A stretch of 8,202 bases of DNA from CAYXXN01 sp964469055 (lineage in GTDB: Bacteria; Acidobacteriota; Thermoanaerobaculia; Multivoradales; JAHEKO01), in NCBI GenBank assembly GCA_964469055.1, contig CAYXXN010000123.1, positions 1-8,202 of the forward strand. Direction: 5' to 3'. Below, piece by piece: positions 1-5,811 of this stretch. The notes beneath the pieces were generated by a model. It was not told the origin of the DNA. It did no database searches and worked only from the letters and a program-made list of their open reading frames with translations. Made by a program: the position numbers and the translations under genes. Each line of letters opens with the position of its first letter. The first letter of the stretch is position 1.

Positions 1-50
1 CCCGTAGGACAGCAGACCACAGAGAGAACGGTCGGGGTCCCACCCCCGTC

Positions 51-64
51 CGGCGGCGCCGCCG
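51..64. repeat. Perfect 14-base GC palindrome
   Basis: CGGCGGCGCCGCCG reads the same on both strands. It could be a protein-binding site or a short hairpin in the leader. With no T-run after it, it is not a standard terminator. In DNA this GC-rich such palindromes also arise by chance. Confidence 0.5.
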
Positions 65-129
65 ATAGACCCGCCTCAGCGGCCGCGGCACGCTTCGATC
101 GCTGCGAATGGGCGCAGCAATCGACCCAC

Positions 130-156
130 GGGAGATCGGGCACCAACTGGTCTCCC
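130..156 (+). promoter_or_regulatory. Leader hairpin just upstream of the first gene's ribosome site
   Basis: GGGAGA (130-135) pairs with TCTCCC (151-156). The stem can extend inwards by three more pairs, two of them G-U, leaving a loop of about nine bases. It ends eight bases before the ribosome binding site AAGGAG (165-170). In the mRNA it would form a 6-9 bp stem, which could protect the 5' end or influence translation of the abundant first subunit. The pairing is seen directly; the role is inferred. Confidence 0.4.
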
Positions 157-164
157 ACGACAAG

Positions 165-170
165 AAGGAG
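165..170 (+). promoter_or_regulatory. Ribosome binding site of the first subunit gene
   Basis: AAGGAG lies six bases before the ATG at 177. This strong site decides the start at 177 over the in-frame ATG at 108, which has no such site. The next codon (180) is also ATG, so initiation could use either. Confidence 0.8.
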
Positions 171-176
171 AGATCG

Positions 177-719
177 ATGATGCGTAGAAACCTCCACAGG
201 CTGGTCCTCGGTGCGCTGGGCGCGTTCATGGCGCTCTCGCCCCAGACCGTAGCCGCCCAGACGGTCCAGAACGTCGGCCTGGATTTCACCACCGCCGACA
301 CGCTCGTTCTGGAGAACTCGGCCTCGATCGTCGACATGGGACAGGCGACGGCCGCCGACTACGACGCCGGCTACATCGACAATCCGGCCTCGGCGGATCA
401 CACCCTCAACGTGGCCGCCAACACGACCTGGCAGGTCGCCGTCAAAGGCGATACGGCCGAAGCGTCCGAGGCCTGGACGAAGACGGGCGCGGACTGTCCG
501 GTCGCCGCCAAGCCGGTCGGCACGATCAAGTACAGCGAGAACAACTTCGGCTCGGCTGGAGTCGCGCTGACGGCAGCCGACGTCGTCGTCGAGGCGGGCG
601 CCGCCACGGCCTCGCAAAACATCCTGATCGACTATCGGGTCGATGTCAGCTGGACCGTCGACACCGGCGTGTGCACCTACGACTACGATTCTGTCGTCTA
701 CACGCTTTCCGCCACTTGA
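177..719 (+). CDS. Secreted subunit-like protein A (probable fimbria/surface-fibre subunit)
   Basis: A 180-aa exported protein of no family I can name. Residues 1-27 form a clear signal peptide (MMRRN, a hydrophobic core, then VAA before Q28). The mature part is small, acidic, rich in Ala, Thr, Asp and Val, and looks all-beta. It has two cysteines, C107 and C166, that could form a disulfide. It is paralogous to the next gene: shared pieces are DYDAG (61-65), TLNV followed by a Trp (76-85), DYRV (152-155), a Trp at 159, and the ending TYDY...YTLSA (167-179). The first position of the operon, the strong ribosome site and the hairpin after the gene suit a major structural subunit assembled by the chaperone-like and barrel proteins downstream. 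The TTWQV piece faintly recalls WxL surface proteins, but that resemblance is weak. The fibre role is inferred from gene order. Confidence 0.75.
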   Translation: MMRRNLHRLVLGALGAFMALSPQTVAAQTVQNVGLDFTTADTLVLENSASIVDMGQATAADYDAGYIDNPASADHTLNVAANTTWQVAVKGDTAEASEAWTKTGADCPVAAKPVGTIKYSENNFGSAGVALTAADVVVEAGAATASQNILIDYRVDVSWTVDTGVCTYDYDSVVYTLSAT

Positions 720-728
720 GTGCTCTCT

Positions 729-763
729 CCCCCACGAGGGGGCTGCTCGTTCGGGGCCGCCCC
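729..763 (+). promoter_or_regulatory. Two tandem GC-rich hairpins between the subunit genes
   Basis: CCCCC (729-733) pairs with GGGGG (738-742) around an ACGA tetraloop. It is followed by GGGG (753-756) pairing with CCCC (760-763) around CCG. No run of T follows, so a full intrinsic terminator is unlikely. Such hairpins between cistrons commonly mark partial termination or protect the upstream mRNA's 3' end, which would favour expression of the first subunit over the rest of the operon. The pairing is seen; the function is inferred. Confidence 0.5.
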
Positions 764-784
764 TTCGTCCATTCCACTCGATAC

Positions 785-790
785 GAGGAG
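785..790 (+). promoter_or_regulatory. Ribosome binding site of the second subunit gene
   Basis: GAGGAG lies five bases before the ATG at 796. It sets that start rather than the earlier in-frame ATG at 643, which would lie inside the previous gene. Confidence 0.8.
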
Positions 791-795
791 GCCCG

Positions 796-1284
796 ATGAA
801 CAGCTTTTCGAGAATCCGTCGGGGCTGGACACGCGTCGCGCTGTTGGTCTGCGCGACACTGCTGACAGGCGTGCCTCAGGCGATGGCCATACAGGTCCTG
901 ACCGTGGATACGAATCAGGTCACTTTCTCGTCGCCGTCCCCGCCGAACTTCGATGCCGGCGGCATGGAGAAGCTCTCGGCCAACACGTTGACCGTCCAGT
1001 CGGACGTCGACTGGAAGCTGACGATATCCGGGACCTCTGCGACATGGTCCTGCTCGGGACCGGAATGTTGGACGGTGAAGCCGCGAGCGGACATCCAATG
1101 GCGGGAGACGGGCGGCGCCTATTCAACCCTCACGGGCAGTGCCGCCGTGGTGAAGACCGGCGGCGCCACGACGCCGGGCAGCGCGGACGTCGTGATGGAC
1201 TATCGGGTCTTGCTCGCTTGGTCGAACGATGCACCGGGCACCTACAACTACGACTTCCTGCTCTACGAGGTGAGCGCGCTGTGA
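796..1284 (+). CDS. Secreted subunit-like protein B, paralogue of the preceding protein
   Basis: A 162-aa exported protein. The signal peptide has a basic start (MNSFSRIRRG), a hydrophobic core and probable cleavage after AMA (29-31). The mature part aligns along its length with subunit A: NFDAG (51-55), TLTV (65-68) then VDWKL (71-75), DYRV (135-138), a Trp at 142, and the ending TYNYD...YEVSA (149-161). W84 and C91 have the same seven-residue spacing as W100 and C107 in A. The second mature cysteine is at C86 instead of near the C-terminus. Its likely role is a minor, adaptor or tip subunit of the same fibre, given its second place after hairpins. The stop codon overlaps the GTG start of the chaperone-like gene. 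The family is unrecognised, so function rests on context. Confidence 0.75.
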   Translation: MNSFSRIRRGWTRVALLVCATLLTGVPQAMAIQVLTVDTNQVTFSSPSPPNFDAGGMEKLSANTLTVQSDVDWKLTISGTSATWSCSGPECWTVKPRADIQWRETGGAYSTLTGSAAVVKTGGATTPGSADVVMDYRVLLAWSNDAPGTYNYDFLLYEVSAL

Positions 1285-2147
1285 AGACGAGGCTTCTCGC
1301 TGGGGCCCTGTCTATAGCGCTCCTGGCCTTGCCGCCGTCGGCCGCGCAGTTGCCTACGGCGGACTCCTCGTTCCGGGTCACTCCTCTTCTGGTGACGCAG
1401 ACCGCCTCACCCGGCGAGACCGTCTCGGGCCGGTTGCTGGTCGTCAATCCCGCAGACGAGCCCCTCTCGTTGAGTGTCACGCCCCAGGACTTCGCCACCG
1501 ACTCCGCTGGTGCCGACAGCTGGCACGCGTACGGCAGCCAAGCGCGCTCGCTCGAAGGCTGGATGTCGTTCGCCCCTTCGTATCTCACCCTGCCAGCTCG
1601 TGGCGAAGCCTTCATCGACTACGAGATCCGGGTTCCAGCGCGCGCTGCCGGCGAGTCCGCTCCCGAAGGTTCGCGCTGGTCGGCCTTGGCCGTGAAGTCG
1701 GACCGGGAGCGCTTGGCGCTCTCGAGGCCTGCCGAAGCTGGCGCCGGGCCGTCGCTCGGCGTGAGGGTCGCTCTCGTCTACGCGATCAAGATCTATCTCA
1801 CCGTTGCCGGCACCGAGCAGCCGGTTCTGGATGCCGTCGCGCTTCAAGGCGGTGACCAGCCGGGCAGCCTGCGCGCGACCTTCGCCAACCGAGGCAACGT
1901 CGTCATCCGACCCAGGGTTTGGATGGAGGTGCGGAGCCTCCAGGGAGCGGTGCTGGGGCGCGTCGAGGCCCTCAAGTGGACCCTGCAGCCTCGAACCGAG
2001 CACCACTATCGCTTCGCACTTCGAGATCTTCCCGAGCGCCTGCCCGACGGTCGGTATCAGGTGGCCGTGATAGCGGACTATGGCGGCTCTCACCTCGAGG
2101 GACTCGCGGCGCCGCTCGTGCTGGAGAGCGGCGGCACGGCGAGGTGA
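1281..2147 (+). CDS. Periplasmic chaperone-like protein with two Ig-like domains (PapD/DUF916-type)
   Basis: A 288-aa protein starting at GTG 1281, which overlaps the previous stop (GTGA). GAGGTGA (1267-1273) is its ribosome site, so translation is probably coupled. Residues 1-22 form a signal peptide. The first beta domain (about 30-175) begins FRVTPLLV, then SPGETVSGRLLVVNP (43-57), the usual start of fimbrial-chaperone or DUF916-like domains, where an Ig domain supplies a strand to subunits. It also contains a WMSFAPSYLTLPARG segment (94-108). The second domain (about 183-283) has FANRGNVVIRPRVWMEV (201-217) and ends DGRYQVAVIADYGG (256-269), a typical layout of the second Ig domain. No transmembrane anchor follows the second domain, unlike Gram-positive DUF916 proteins, so a soluble periplasmic protein is expected. 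Its likely job is to hold subunits A and B for the outer-membrane barrel encoded next. The fold assignment is by motif, not by search. Confidence 0.65.
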   Translation: MKTRLLAGALSIALLALPPSAAQLPTADSSFRVTPLLVTQTASPGETVSGRLLVVNPADEPLSLSVTPQDFATDSAGADSWHAYGSQARSLEGWMSFAPSYLTLPARGEAFIDYEIRVPARAAGESAPEGSRWSALAVKSDRERLALSRPAEAGAGPSLGVRVALVYAIKIYLTVAGTEQPVLDAVALQGGDQPGSLRATFANRGNVVIRPRVWMEVRSLQGAVLGRVEALKWTLQPRTEHHYRFALRDLPERLPDGRYQVAVIADYGGSHLEGLAAPLVLESGGTAR

Positions 2148-2172
2148 CCGCCGGGGCTCGTAGGCGGATGGG

Positions 2173-4962
2173 ATGTCGACCGCGACCTGGCTGCTGCTGG
2201 CCGCGCTGCTGGCGCCCGAAGGTTCAGCGAACGGGCCGCAACGACGCCTTGTCGTTTCGCCCCTGGGACCCTCCGAGCCCCAGGCGGTCACGCCTCACTC
2301 CGTCACCGCGTTCTCCTTTCTGATCAGCAACCCGGCACCTTCAGCGGTCGACGCGTCCTGGCGCCTCGAGTTTCCCGCCGCCTGGTCGCCACTCGGTGAC
2401 GTCGAGGGCTCGGTCCATCTCGAGTCGGGGAGCCAGGACTGGGTTCCCCTGCTGTTTGCGGTGCCAAGAGAGGCAGCGCCGGGGGCCGGTGAGCTGACCC
2501 TGGTGTTGGTCGACCCTCGCGACGGTTTCGAGCTGGCGCGCTCAGTGAGGCCCTATTCGGTCTCCGCTGCCGGCCGACTCGAGTTCGTCACCGAAGGCAG
2601 AGACCGCGAGATGCTGGCCTGGGATGCCTACACCTCGCGAAGCTGGTTGAACAATGCCAGCAACGTGCCGGTCGAGGTCGAGCTCGAGGCGCTTTCATCC
2701 ACCGGCTGGGAGGTCGAGCTCTCGACGCCGCGGTTGAGCCTGGGGCCGGGCAGGGGAGCGTGGGTCGAGGCCCGCGTCCAGCCGCCAGGTATTCGAGCCG
2801 CGGAGGTCCACAATACGGTGAGCTTGCTGGCGCGGACGCACGACCTGCCGGAAGGGCAGGGCCAGGCGCTCGCGCGGTCCAGCGTGACGGTTCTCTCCGA
2901 CGAGGCGGCCTCCGGCCGTCCCGTGATGCACGGCTGGATCGAGCTCGAAGCGCTCCTGCCGGAGGCCGGCGACGCGGGGGTGGGCGTGAACCTGGGCCTG
3001 CTGGGCAAGCTCGATCGACATCGGCGGCTGGACCTTCGCCTCGGCGAGAGACTTCCCTTCGGAGCGGAAGGCGCTCTCGCACGTCGGGCCAGCTATCTCG
3101 ATCTGGAGGACGAACGGTGGGGAGGCCTGCTAGTCGGCCGAACGTCGTATGCGTTCACGCGCCTGACCGCTTATCCCCAGTGGGGCCAATGGGCCGAGGT
3201 GCGCGGGCGTGCCGGCCCGGCGACCCTCTCTCTGTTTTCTTCGTTGTCGCCGCCGGATACGGTCATCGGGCAGATGAGAGGAGCCGCCTTGAGCCTCACC
3301 GATACCGCTCGCGGCAGCTACCGTCTGCTCGCCTACCAGGGGGAGCGAGCACCGAGTGGCACCCCATCCCAGTTCGCGATCGTCAGTCTCTCGGCGGAGC
3401 ACCAGATCGGACCGGCCTGGTTGGAAGCCGAGGTCGCGGTGGGCCGGCTCGAAGCGACCGAAGAGGACGAGCCGGCCATGAGACTCGCGACACACGGCTC
3501 CGAGGGACGCTGGGATTGGAGCGGCGAGATTCAGGCGGCTTCGGAGCTGTTCCCCGGGGCGATCTGGAATCTGCGCGAGGTCGGGGCTTCTGCGGGATAC
3601 CGGGTCACACCGGATTTTCGCGTCTGGATCGGCGGCAGGAAGCAGCGCTCGCCCGACCCGCTGGCAGCGCCGGCGGCCGATGCGGAGCGCGACGAGGCGG
3701 GGATCAGATGGAGGGCCTTTCGTCATGGCTCGCTGTCGGTGAGCCGTTCGGAGACCTCGTTCGGTCCCACCTCCTCTCGGCCGAACGAACGAGTCGAAAC
3801 GCTGACCCGCCTGTCTGCCGACGTCGATCTTCTAGCCAAGCTCCTGGCGACCGTGGAACTGGACCTCGGCGAACGGCGCGAGGCGGCGAGCCGCGAGTCC
3901 GTCACCCGTCCCAGCTACACCTTGCGCTACCGCCCCAACGAGCGCTGGCTGCTGCGGGCTCAGCTCCGGCCCCAGGTCGAAGAGCAAGAGATCTTCGACT
4001 ACCGGCAGCGCTGGGCCTTCCTGGCGCGATGGCAGGCGGGAGACCGGACCTGGTTCGACATCGCCGGCCAGCGCCTGGACTGCGGTCGGCTGGCCGAGAC
4101 CGGCTGCAACGGCGATCCTGCGGTGCAGCTGTCACTGGACCACCAACTGGGGGGACGCGGATCCAAGTGGCGCGTCAGCGCCTTCGCTCAGCAACAGGGC
4201 GGACGCGATCCGACGGCCGGCCTGAGGCTGAGACGCGATTTCGCACTGAGGTCACCCTTGGGAGCGGATCTGAACGAGGTGTTGGGCGAAGTGTTGGTGC
4301 CGCAGGGCTTGCCCGTGCCCGTCGGGGCCCTGGTTCATCTTGGCGAGAGATCGGCCCGCGTCGATCCAGAAGGTCGGTTCCGGGTGGCGCGAGTACCGCC
4401 CGGAGACCACTTGCTCAGGATCGACGAGGGGGCTCTCGGAGTCGCTTTGGTGTCGCCGCCCGCTCGCGCCGTCAGCGTGTGGTCCAAGGAGCATCAACCC
4501 ACTCACGTGAGTCTGCGCCTGCGGGAGCCGGGCAGCGTTCGTGGGCGGGTGTGGGTCTCCGAGGGCTCGATGACCGGGCCAGACGTGAGCCCGGACCCGG
4601 GGACGCAAGCCGATGGCCCCGAGTCGACGGCGACTTCCGAAGGCCAGCCGTTCGGTGGCTTGGCGGTCCACTTCCAACACCTCACCTGGCCCGAGCTGCA
4701 CGGCATCGCGGTGACCGGTGCGGATGGGAGCTTCTCGCTGGCTGGCATGGTCCCGGGCCCGTGGCGAATCTGGCCCGAACAGGCCGACGTGCCGGAAAGC
4801 ATGGAAGTGGGCACGCAAGGCTACCTGCTCGTCCAGGTGCTCGAAGGGGAGATGCTGACCCTCGAGCCGATCCTCCTGGTTCGCCGCGAGCGTCCGGAGC
4901 AGCTGCGTGAGACGCCCGCCCTCTCGGTCGTCGGCAGCTTCTGGGGCGGCGGATCGGATTGA
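2173..4962 (+). CDS. Large outer-membrane barrel protein, usher-like, with Ig-like and carboxypeptidase-regulatory-like domains
   Basis: A 929-aa protein, 25 bases after the chaperone-like gene. An in-frame TAG at 2161 leaves the ATG at 2173 as the only good start; AGGCGG (2162-2167) precedes it. The signal peptide is about residues 1-19. Two Ig-like, NEW3-like domains follow (about 24-134 and 135-250; compare WLNNASNVPVEVELEALSS). Residues about 253-695 alternate hydrophobic and polar residues with frequent aromatics, as in a many-stranded outer-membrane barrel. Its two cysteines, C637 and C645, probably close an exposed loop. Then come a carboxypeptidase-regulatory-like domain (about 703-750, with PEGRFRVARVPPGDHLLRID) and a second one (about 786-890) interrupted by a Pro/Ser/Thr/Gly linker (797-828). 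A mid-protein barrel with beta-domains at both ends and a chaperone gene upstream suggest an usher that exports the subunits. The N-terminal domain and plug of classical ushers are not recognisable. A non-usher porin or adhesin remains possible. Confidence 0.6.
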   Translation: MSTATWLLLAALLAPEGSANGPQRRLVVSPLGPSEPQAVTPHSVTAFSFLISNPAPSAVDASWRLEFPAAWSPLGDVEGSVHLESGSQDWVPLLFAVPREAAPGAGELTLVLVDPRDGFELARSVRPYSVSAAGRLEFVTEGRDREMLAWDAYTSRSWLNNASNVPVEVELEALSSTGWEVELSTPRLSLGPGRGAWVEARVQPPGIRAAEVHNTVSLLARTHDLPEGQGQALARSSVTVLSDEAASGRPVMHGWIELEALLPEAGDAGVGVNLGLLGKLDRHRRLDLRLGERLPFGAEGALARRASYLDLEDERWGGLLVGRTSYAFTRLTAYPQWGQWAEVRGRAGPATLSLFSSLSPPDTVIGQMRGAALSLTDTARGSYRLLAYQGERAPSGTPSQFAIVSLSAEHQIGPAWLEAEVAVGRLEATEEDEPAMRLATHGSEGRWDWSGEIQAASELFPGAIWNLREVGASAGYRVTPDFRVWIGGRKQRSPDPLAAPAADAERDEAGIRWRAFRHGSLSVSRSETSFGPTSSRPNERVETLTRLSADVDLLAKLLATVELDLGERREAASRESVTRPSYTLRYRPNERWLLRAQLRPQVEEQEIFDYRQRWAFLARWQAGDRTWFDIAGQRLDCGRLAETGCNGDPAVQLSLDHQLGGRGSKWRVSAFAQQQGGRDPTAGLRLRRDFALRSPLGADLNEVLGEVLVPQGLPVPVGALVHLGERSARVDPEGRFRVARVPPGDHLLRIDEGALGVALVSPPARAVSVWSKEHQPTHVSLRLREPGSVRGRVWVSEGSMTGPDVSPDPGTQADGPESTATSEGQPFGGLAVHFQHLTWPELHGIAVTGADGSFSLAGMVPGPWRIWPEQADVPESMEVGTQGYLLVQVLEGEMLTLEPILLVRRERPEQLRETPALSVVGSFWGGGSD

Positions 4963-4976
4963 TGCGCCGCTGCGGC

Positions 4977-5006
4977 CCGCGCGCGGCTCGTGCTCACGAC
5001 CGGGCC
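4977..5006 (+). repeat. Decayed copy of the 3' end of the downstream transglycosylase gene
   Basis: Bases 4977-5006 match 5706-5735, the last codons of the following lytic transglycosylase gene, at 28 of 30 positions. The offset is a constant 729 bases, and the core GCGGCTCGTGCTCAC is identical. Read in the matching frame, the copy gives ARLVLTTGP against GRLVLTTGP. One of the two differences is silent (ACG/ACC). The copy then departs and lacks the stop codon. It is most simply a remnant of a second copy of the gene's tail, or one flank of a duplication or recombination event. Confidence 0.7.
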
Positions 5007-5052
5007 TCCTCGATCCCTGGGGGACGTGCATCGCGGCTGGCAGGCGAGTTCT

Positions 5053-5060
5053 GGTAGATT
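5053..5060 (+). promoter_or_regulatory. Possible extended -10 promoter of the transglycosylase gene
   Basis: TGGTAGATT (5052-5060) has the TGN-TAnnnT form of an extended -10 box and sits 16 bases before the ATG at 5077. No matching -35 is visible. It is AT-rich in a very GC-rich stretch, and the gene lacks a clear ribosome site, which would suit a very short leader. The assignment is weak. Confidence 0.25.
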
Positions 5061-5076
5061 CTTCAGGCTTTCAGCC

Positions 5077-5745
5077 ATGCTCCGGGCCGGGCTCTGCTTC
5101 GCCTGCTGCCTCCTGGCGGCCGCCGCCGCCGCGGGGGAGATCCGCGTCGAGGTGGCGCCCGACGGCCGCAAGGTGATGACCAACACACCTGGCCGCCGCG
5201 GCGCCGCGAGGCCGCCGGCGGTGACGCGGGCGGCGCCGGTGCCGTCGCGGCGGATCATCTACATCTCCTCGGCCCGGCTGGCCGAGGTGGTGGAGAGCGA
5301 GGCGGCGGCCAACGCGCTCGAGCCCGACCTGGTGCGCGCCGTGATCCGGGCCGAGTCGGCCGGCGATCCAGGAGCGGTCTCGCACAGGGGCGCCATCGGG
5401 CTGATGCAGCTCATGCCCACCACGGCTGCCCTGCTCGAGGTGGACCCCTGGGATCCTGAGGAGAACGTGGCCGGAGGCACCCGCTACCTGCGGCGGTTGC
5501 TCGACCGCTTCGACGGCGACATGGAGCTGGCGCTGGCCGGCTACAACGCGGGACCGGAGGCGGTCGAGCAGCACCAGGGCATCCCGCCGTACGCCGAGAC
5601 CCGCAGCTACGTCGAGCGCGTGCTCGCCCTCTACTACGGCCTGCCGTCGTACGGACTGCCCGCGGCCCCCGAGGTCGGTCGCAAGGTACGGGTGAGCAGG
5701 GACGGCCGCGGGCGGCTCGTGCTCACCACCGGGCCAGCCTACTAG
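5077..5745 (+). CDS. Lytic transglycosylase, SLT family
   Basis: A 222-aa exported enzyme that cleaves the MurNAc-GlcNAc bond of peptidoglycan, forming 1,6-anhydromuramic ends. Residues 1-19 form a signal peptide (MLRAGLCFACCLLAAAAAAG), which fixes the ATG at 5077 rather than an upstream frame extension that lacks one. The SLT domain spans about 66-188. The catalytic Glu is E93 in IRAESAGDPGA (90-100), followed by GAIGLMQLMP (105-114), NVAGGTRYL (130-138) and ALAGYNAGPEAV (152-163), all hallmarks of the family. Short DUF4124-like pieces flank it: VEVAPDGRKVMTNTP (24-38) and VRVSRDGRGRLVLTTGP (204-220). The ribosome site is weak. The 3' end exists in a second, decayed copy upstream at 4977-5006. 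The gene lies 66 bases before the likely start of pgsA and probably belongs to the housekeeping block rather than to the fimbria-like operon. Confidence 0.92.
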   Translation: MLRAGLCFACCLLAAAAAAGEIRVEVAPDGRKVMTNTPGRRGAARPPAVTRAAPVPSRRIIYISSARLAEVVESEAAANALEPDLVRAVIRAESAGDPGAVSHRGAIGLMQLMPTTAALLEVDPWDPEENVAGGTRYLRRLLDRFDGDMELALAGYNAGPEAVEQHQGIPPYAETRSYVERVLALYYGLPSYGLPAAPEVGRKVRVSRDGRGRLVLTTGPAY

Positions 5746-5799
5746 TCCGTCTCGATTCCGCTACCATCTCCCGCCGGCGAGCTGCGGCGCGCCGCGCCC

Positions 5800-5805
5800 G
5801 AGGGG
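5800..5805 (+). promoter_or_regulatory. Ribosome binding site pointing to a non-standard pgsA start
   Basis: GAGGGG lies six bases before the ATC at 5812. It is the only well-placed ribosome site ahead of the conserved PgsA N-terminus, so it supports ATC as the start codon. Confidence 0.5.
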
Positions 5806-5811
5806 CCGACC

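Larger units (their letters stand above)
1..176. other. Upstream intergenic/leader region of the fimbria-like operon
   Basis: No convincing coding region or clear -35/-10 promoter can be seen in these 176 bases. They hold a GGGGT/ACCCC mini-hairpin (34-46), a perfect 14-base palindrome (51-64), and a longer hairpin close to the first gene (130-156). An open frame could begin at the ATG at 108, but it lacks a ribosome site and would put 23 charged residues ahead of a normal signal peptide, so I treat 108-176 as untranslated leader. The promoter of the operon may lie here or to the left of the window. Confidence 0.6.
4963..5076. other. Junction between the fimbria-like operon and the housekeeping block
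   Basis: These 114 bases have no gene and no terminator with a T-run. Beyond the decayed transglycosylase tail (4977-5006) and the possible -10 box near 5052-5060, nothing else is recognisable. Codon use shifts across this point: the genes to the right use G or C at third positions more uniformly than those to the left, judged by eye. Confidence 0.5.

Noticed and set aside
108..176. N-terminal extension of the first subunit from the ATG at 108
   Set aside because: There is no ribosome site before 108. The extension would put a charged stretch before a normal signal peptide, and AAGGAG at 165-170 points to 177.
729..763. Intrinsic terminator after the first subunit gene
   Set aside because: The stems are GC-rich but no T-run follows either hairpin, so a complete Rho-independent terminator is not supported. 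They are kept only as possible regulatory hairpins.
1281..2147. Gram-positive WxL/DUF916 cell-wall system
   Set aside because: The chaperone-like protein lacks the C-terminal membrane anchor of DUF916 proteins, and the neighbour is an outer-membrane barrel, so a diderm setting fits better.
2760..4910. A 716-codon open frame on the + strand inside the barrel gene
   Set aside because: The translation is almost entirely Arg, Gly, Pro and Ala with no signal peptide or domain. The overlapping frame 2173-4962 has a signal peptide and recognisable domains.
4252..5031. A 259-codon frame on the - strand across the end of the barrel gene and the junction
   Set aside because: The composition is shadow-like (Arg, His, Pro rich), there is no ribosome site, and it runs opposite to a well-supported gene.
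5038..5056. Sigma-54 promoter (GG...GC pattern) before the transglycosylase gene
   Set aside because: TGGCAGG is followed by TTCTG without the required GC at the -12 element, so it fails the consensus.
5756..5767. A -10-like TACCAT box before pgsA
   Set aside because: There is no -35 or extended -10 element and only a partial match. Co-transcription with the preceding gene over a 66-base gap is equally likely.
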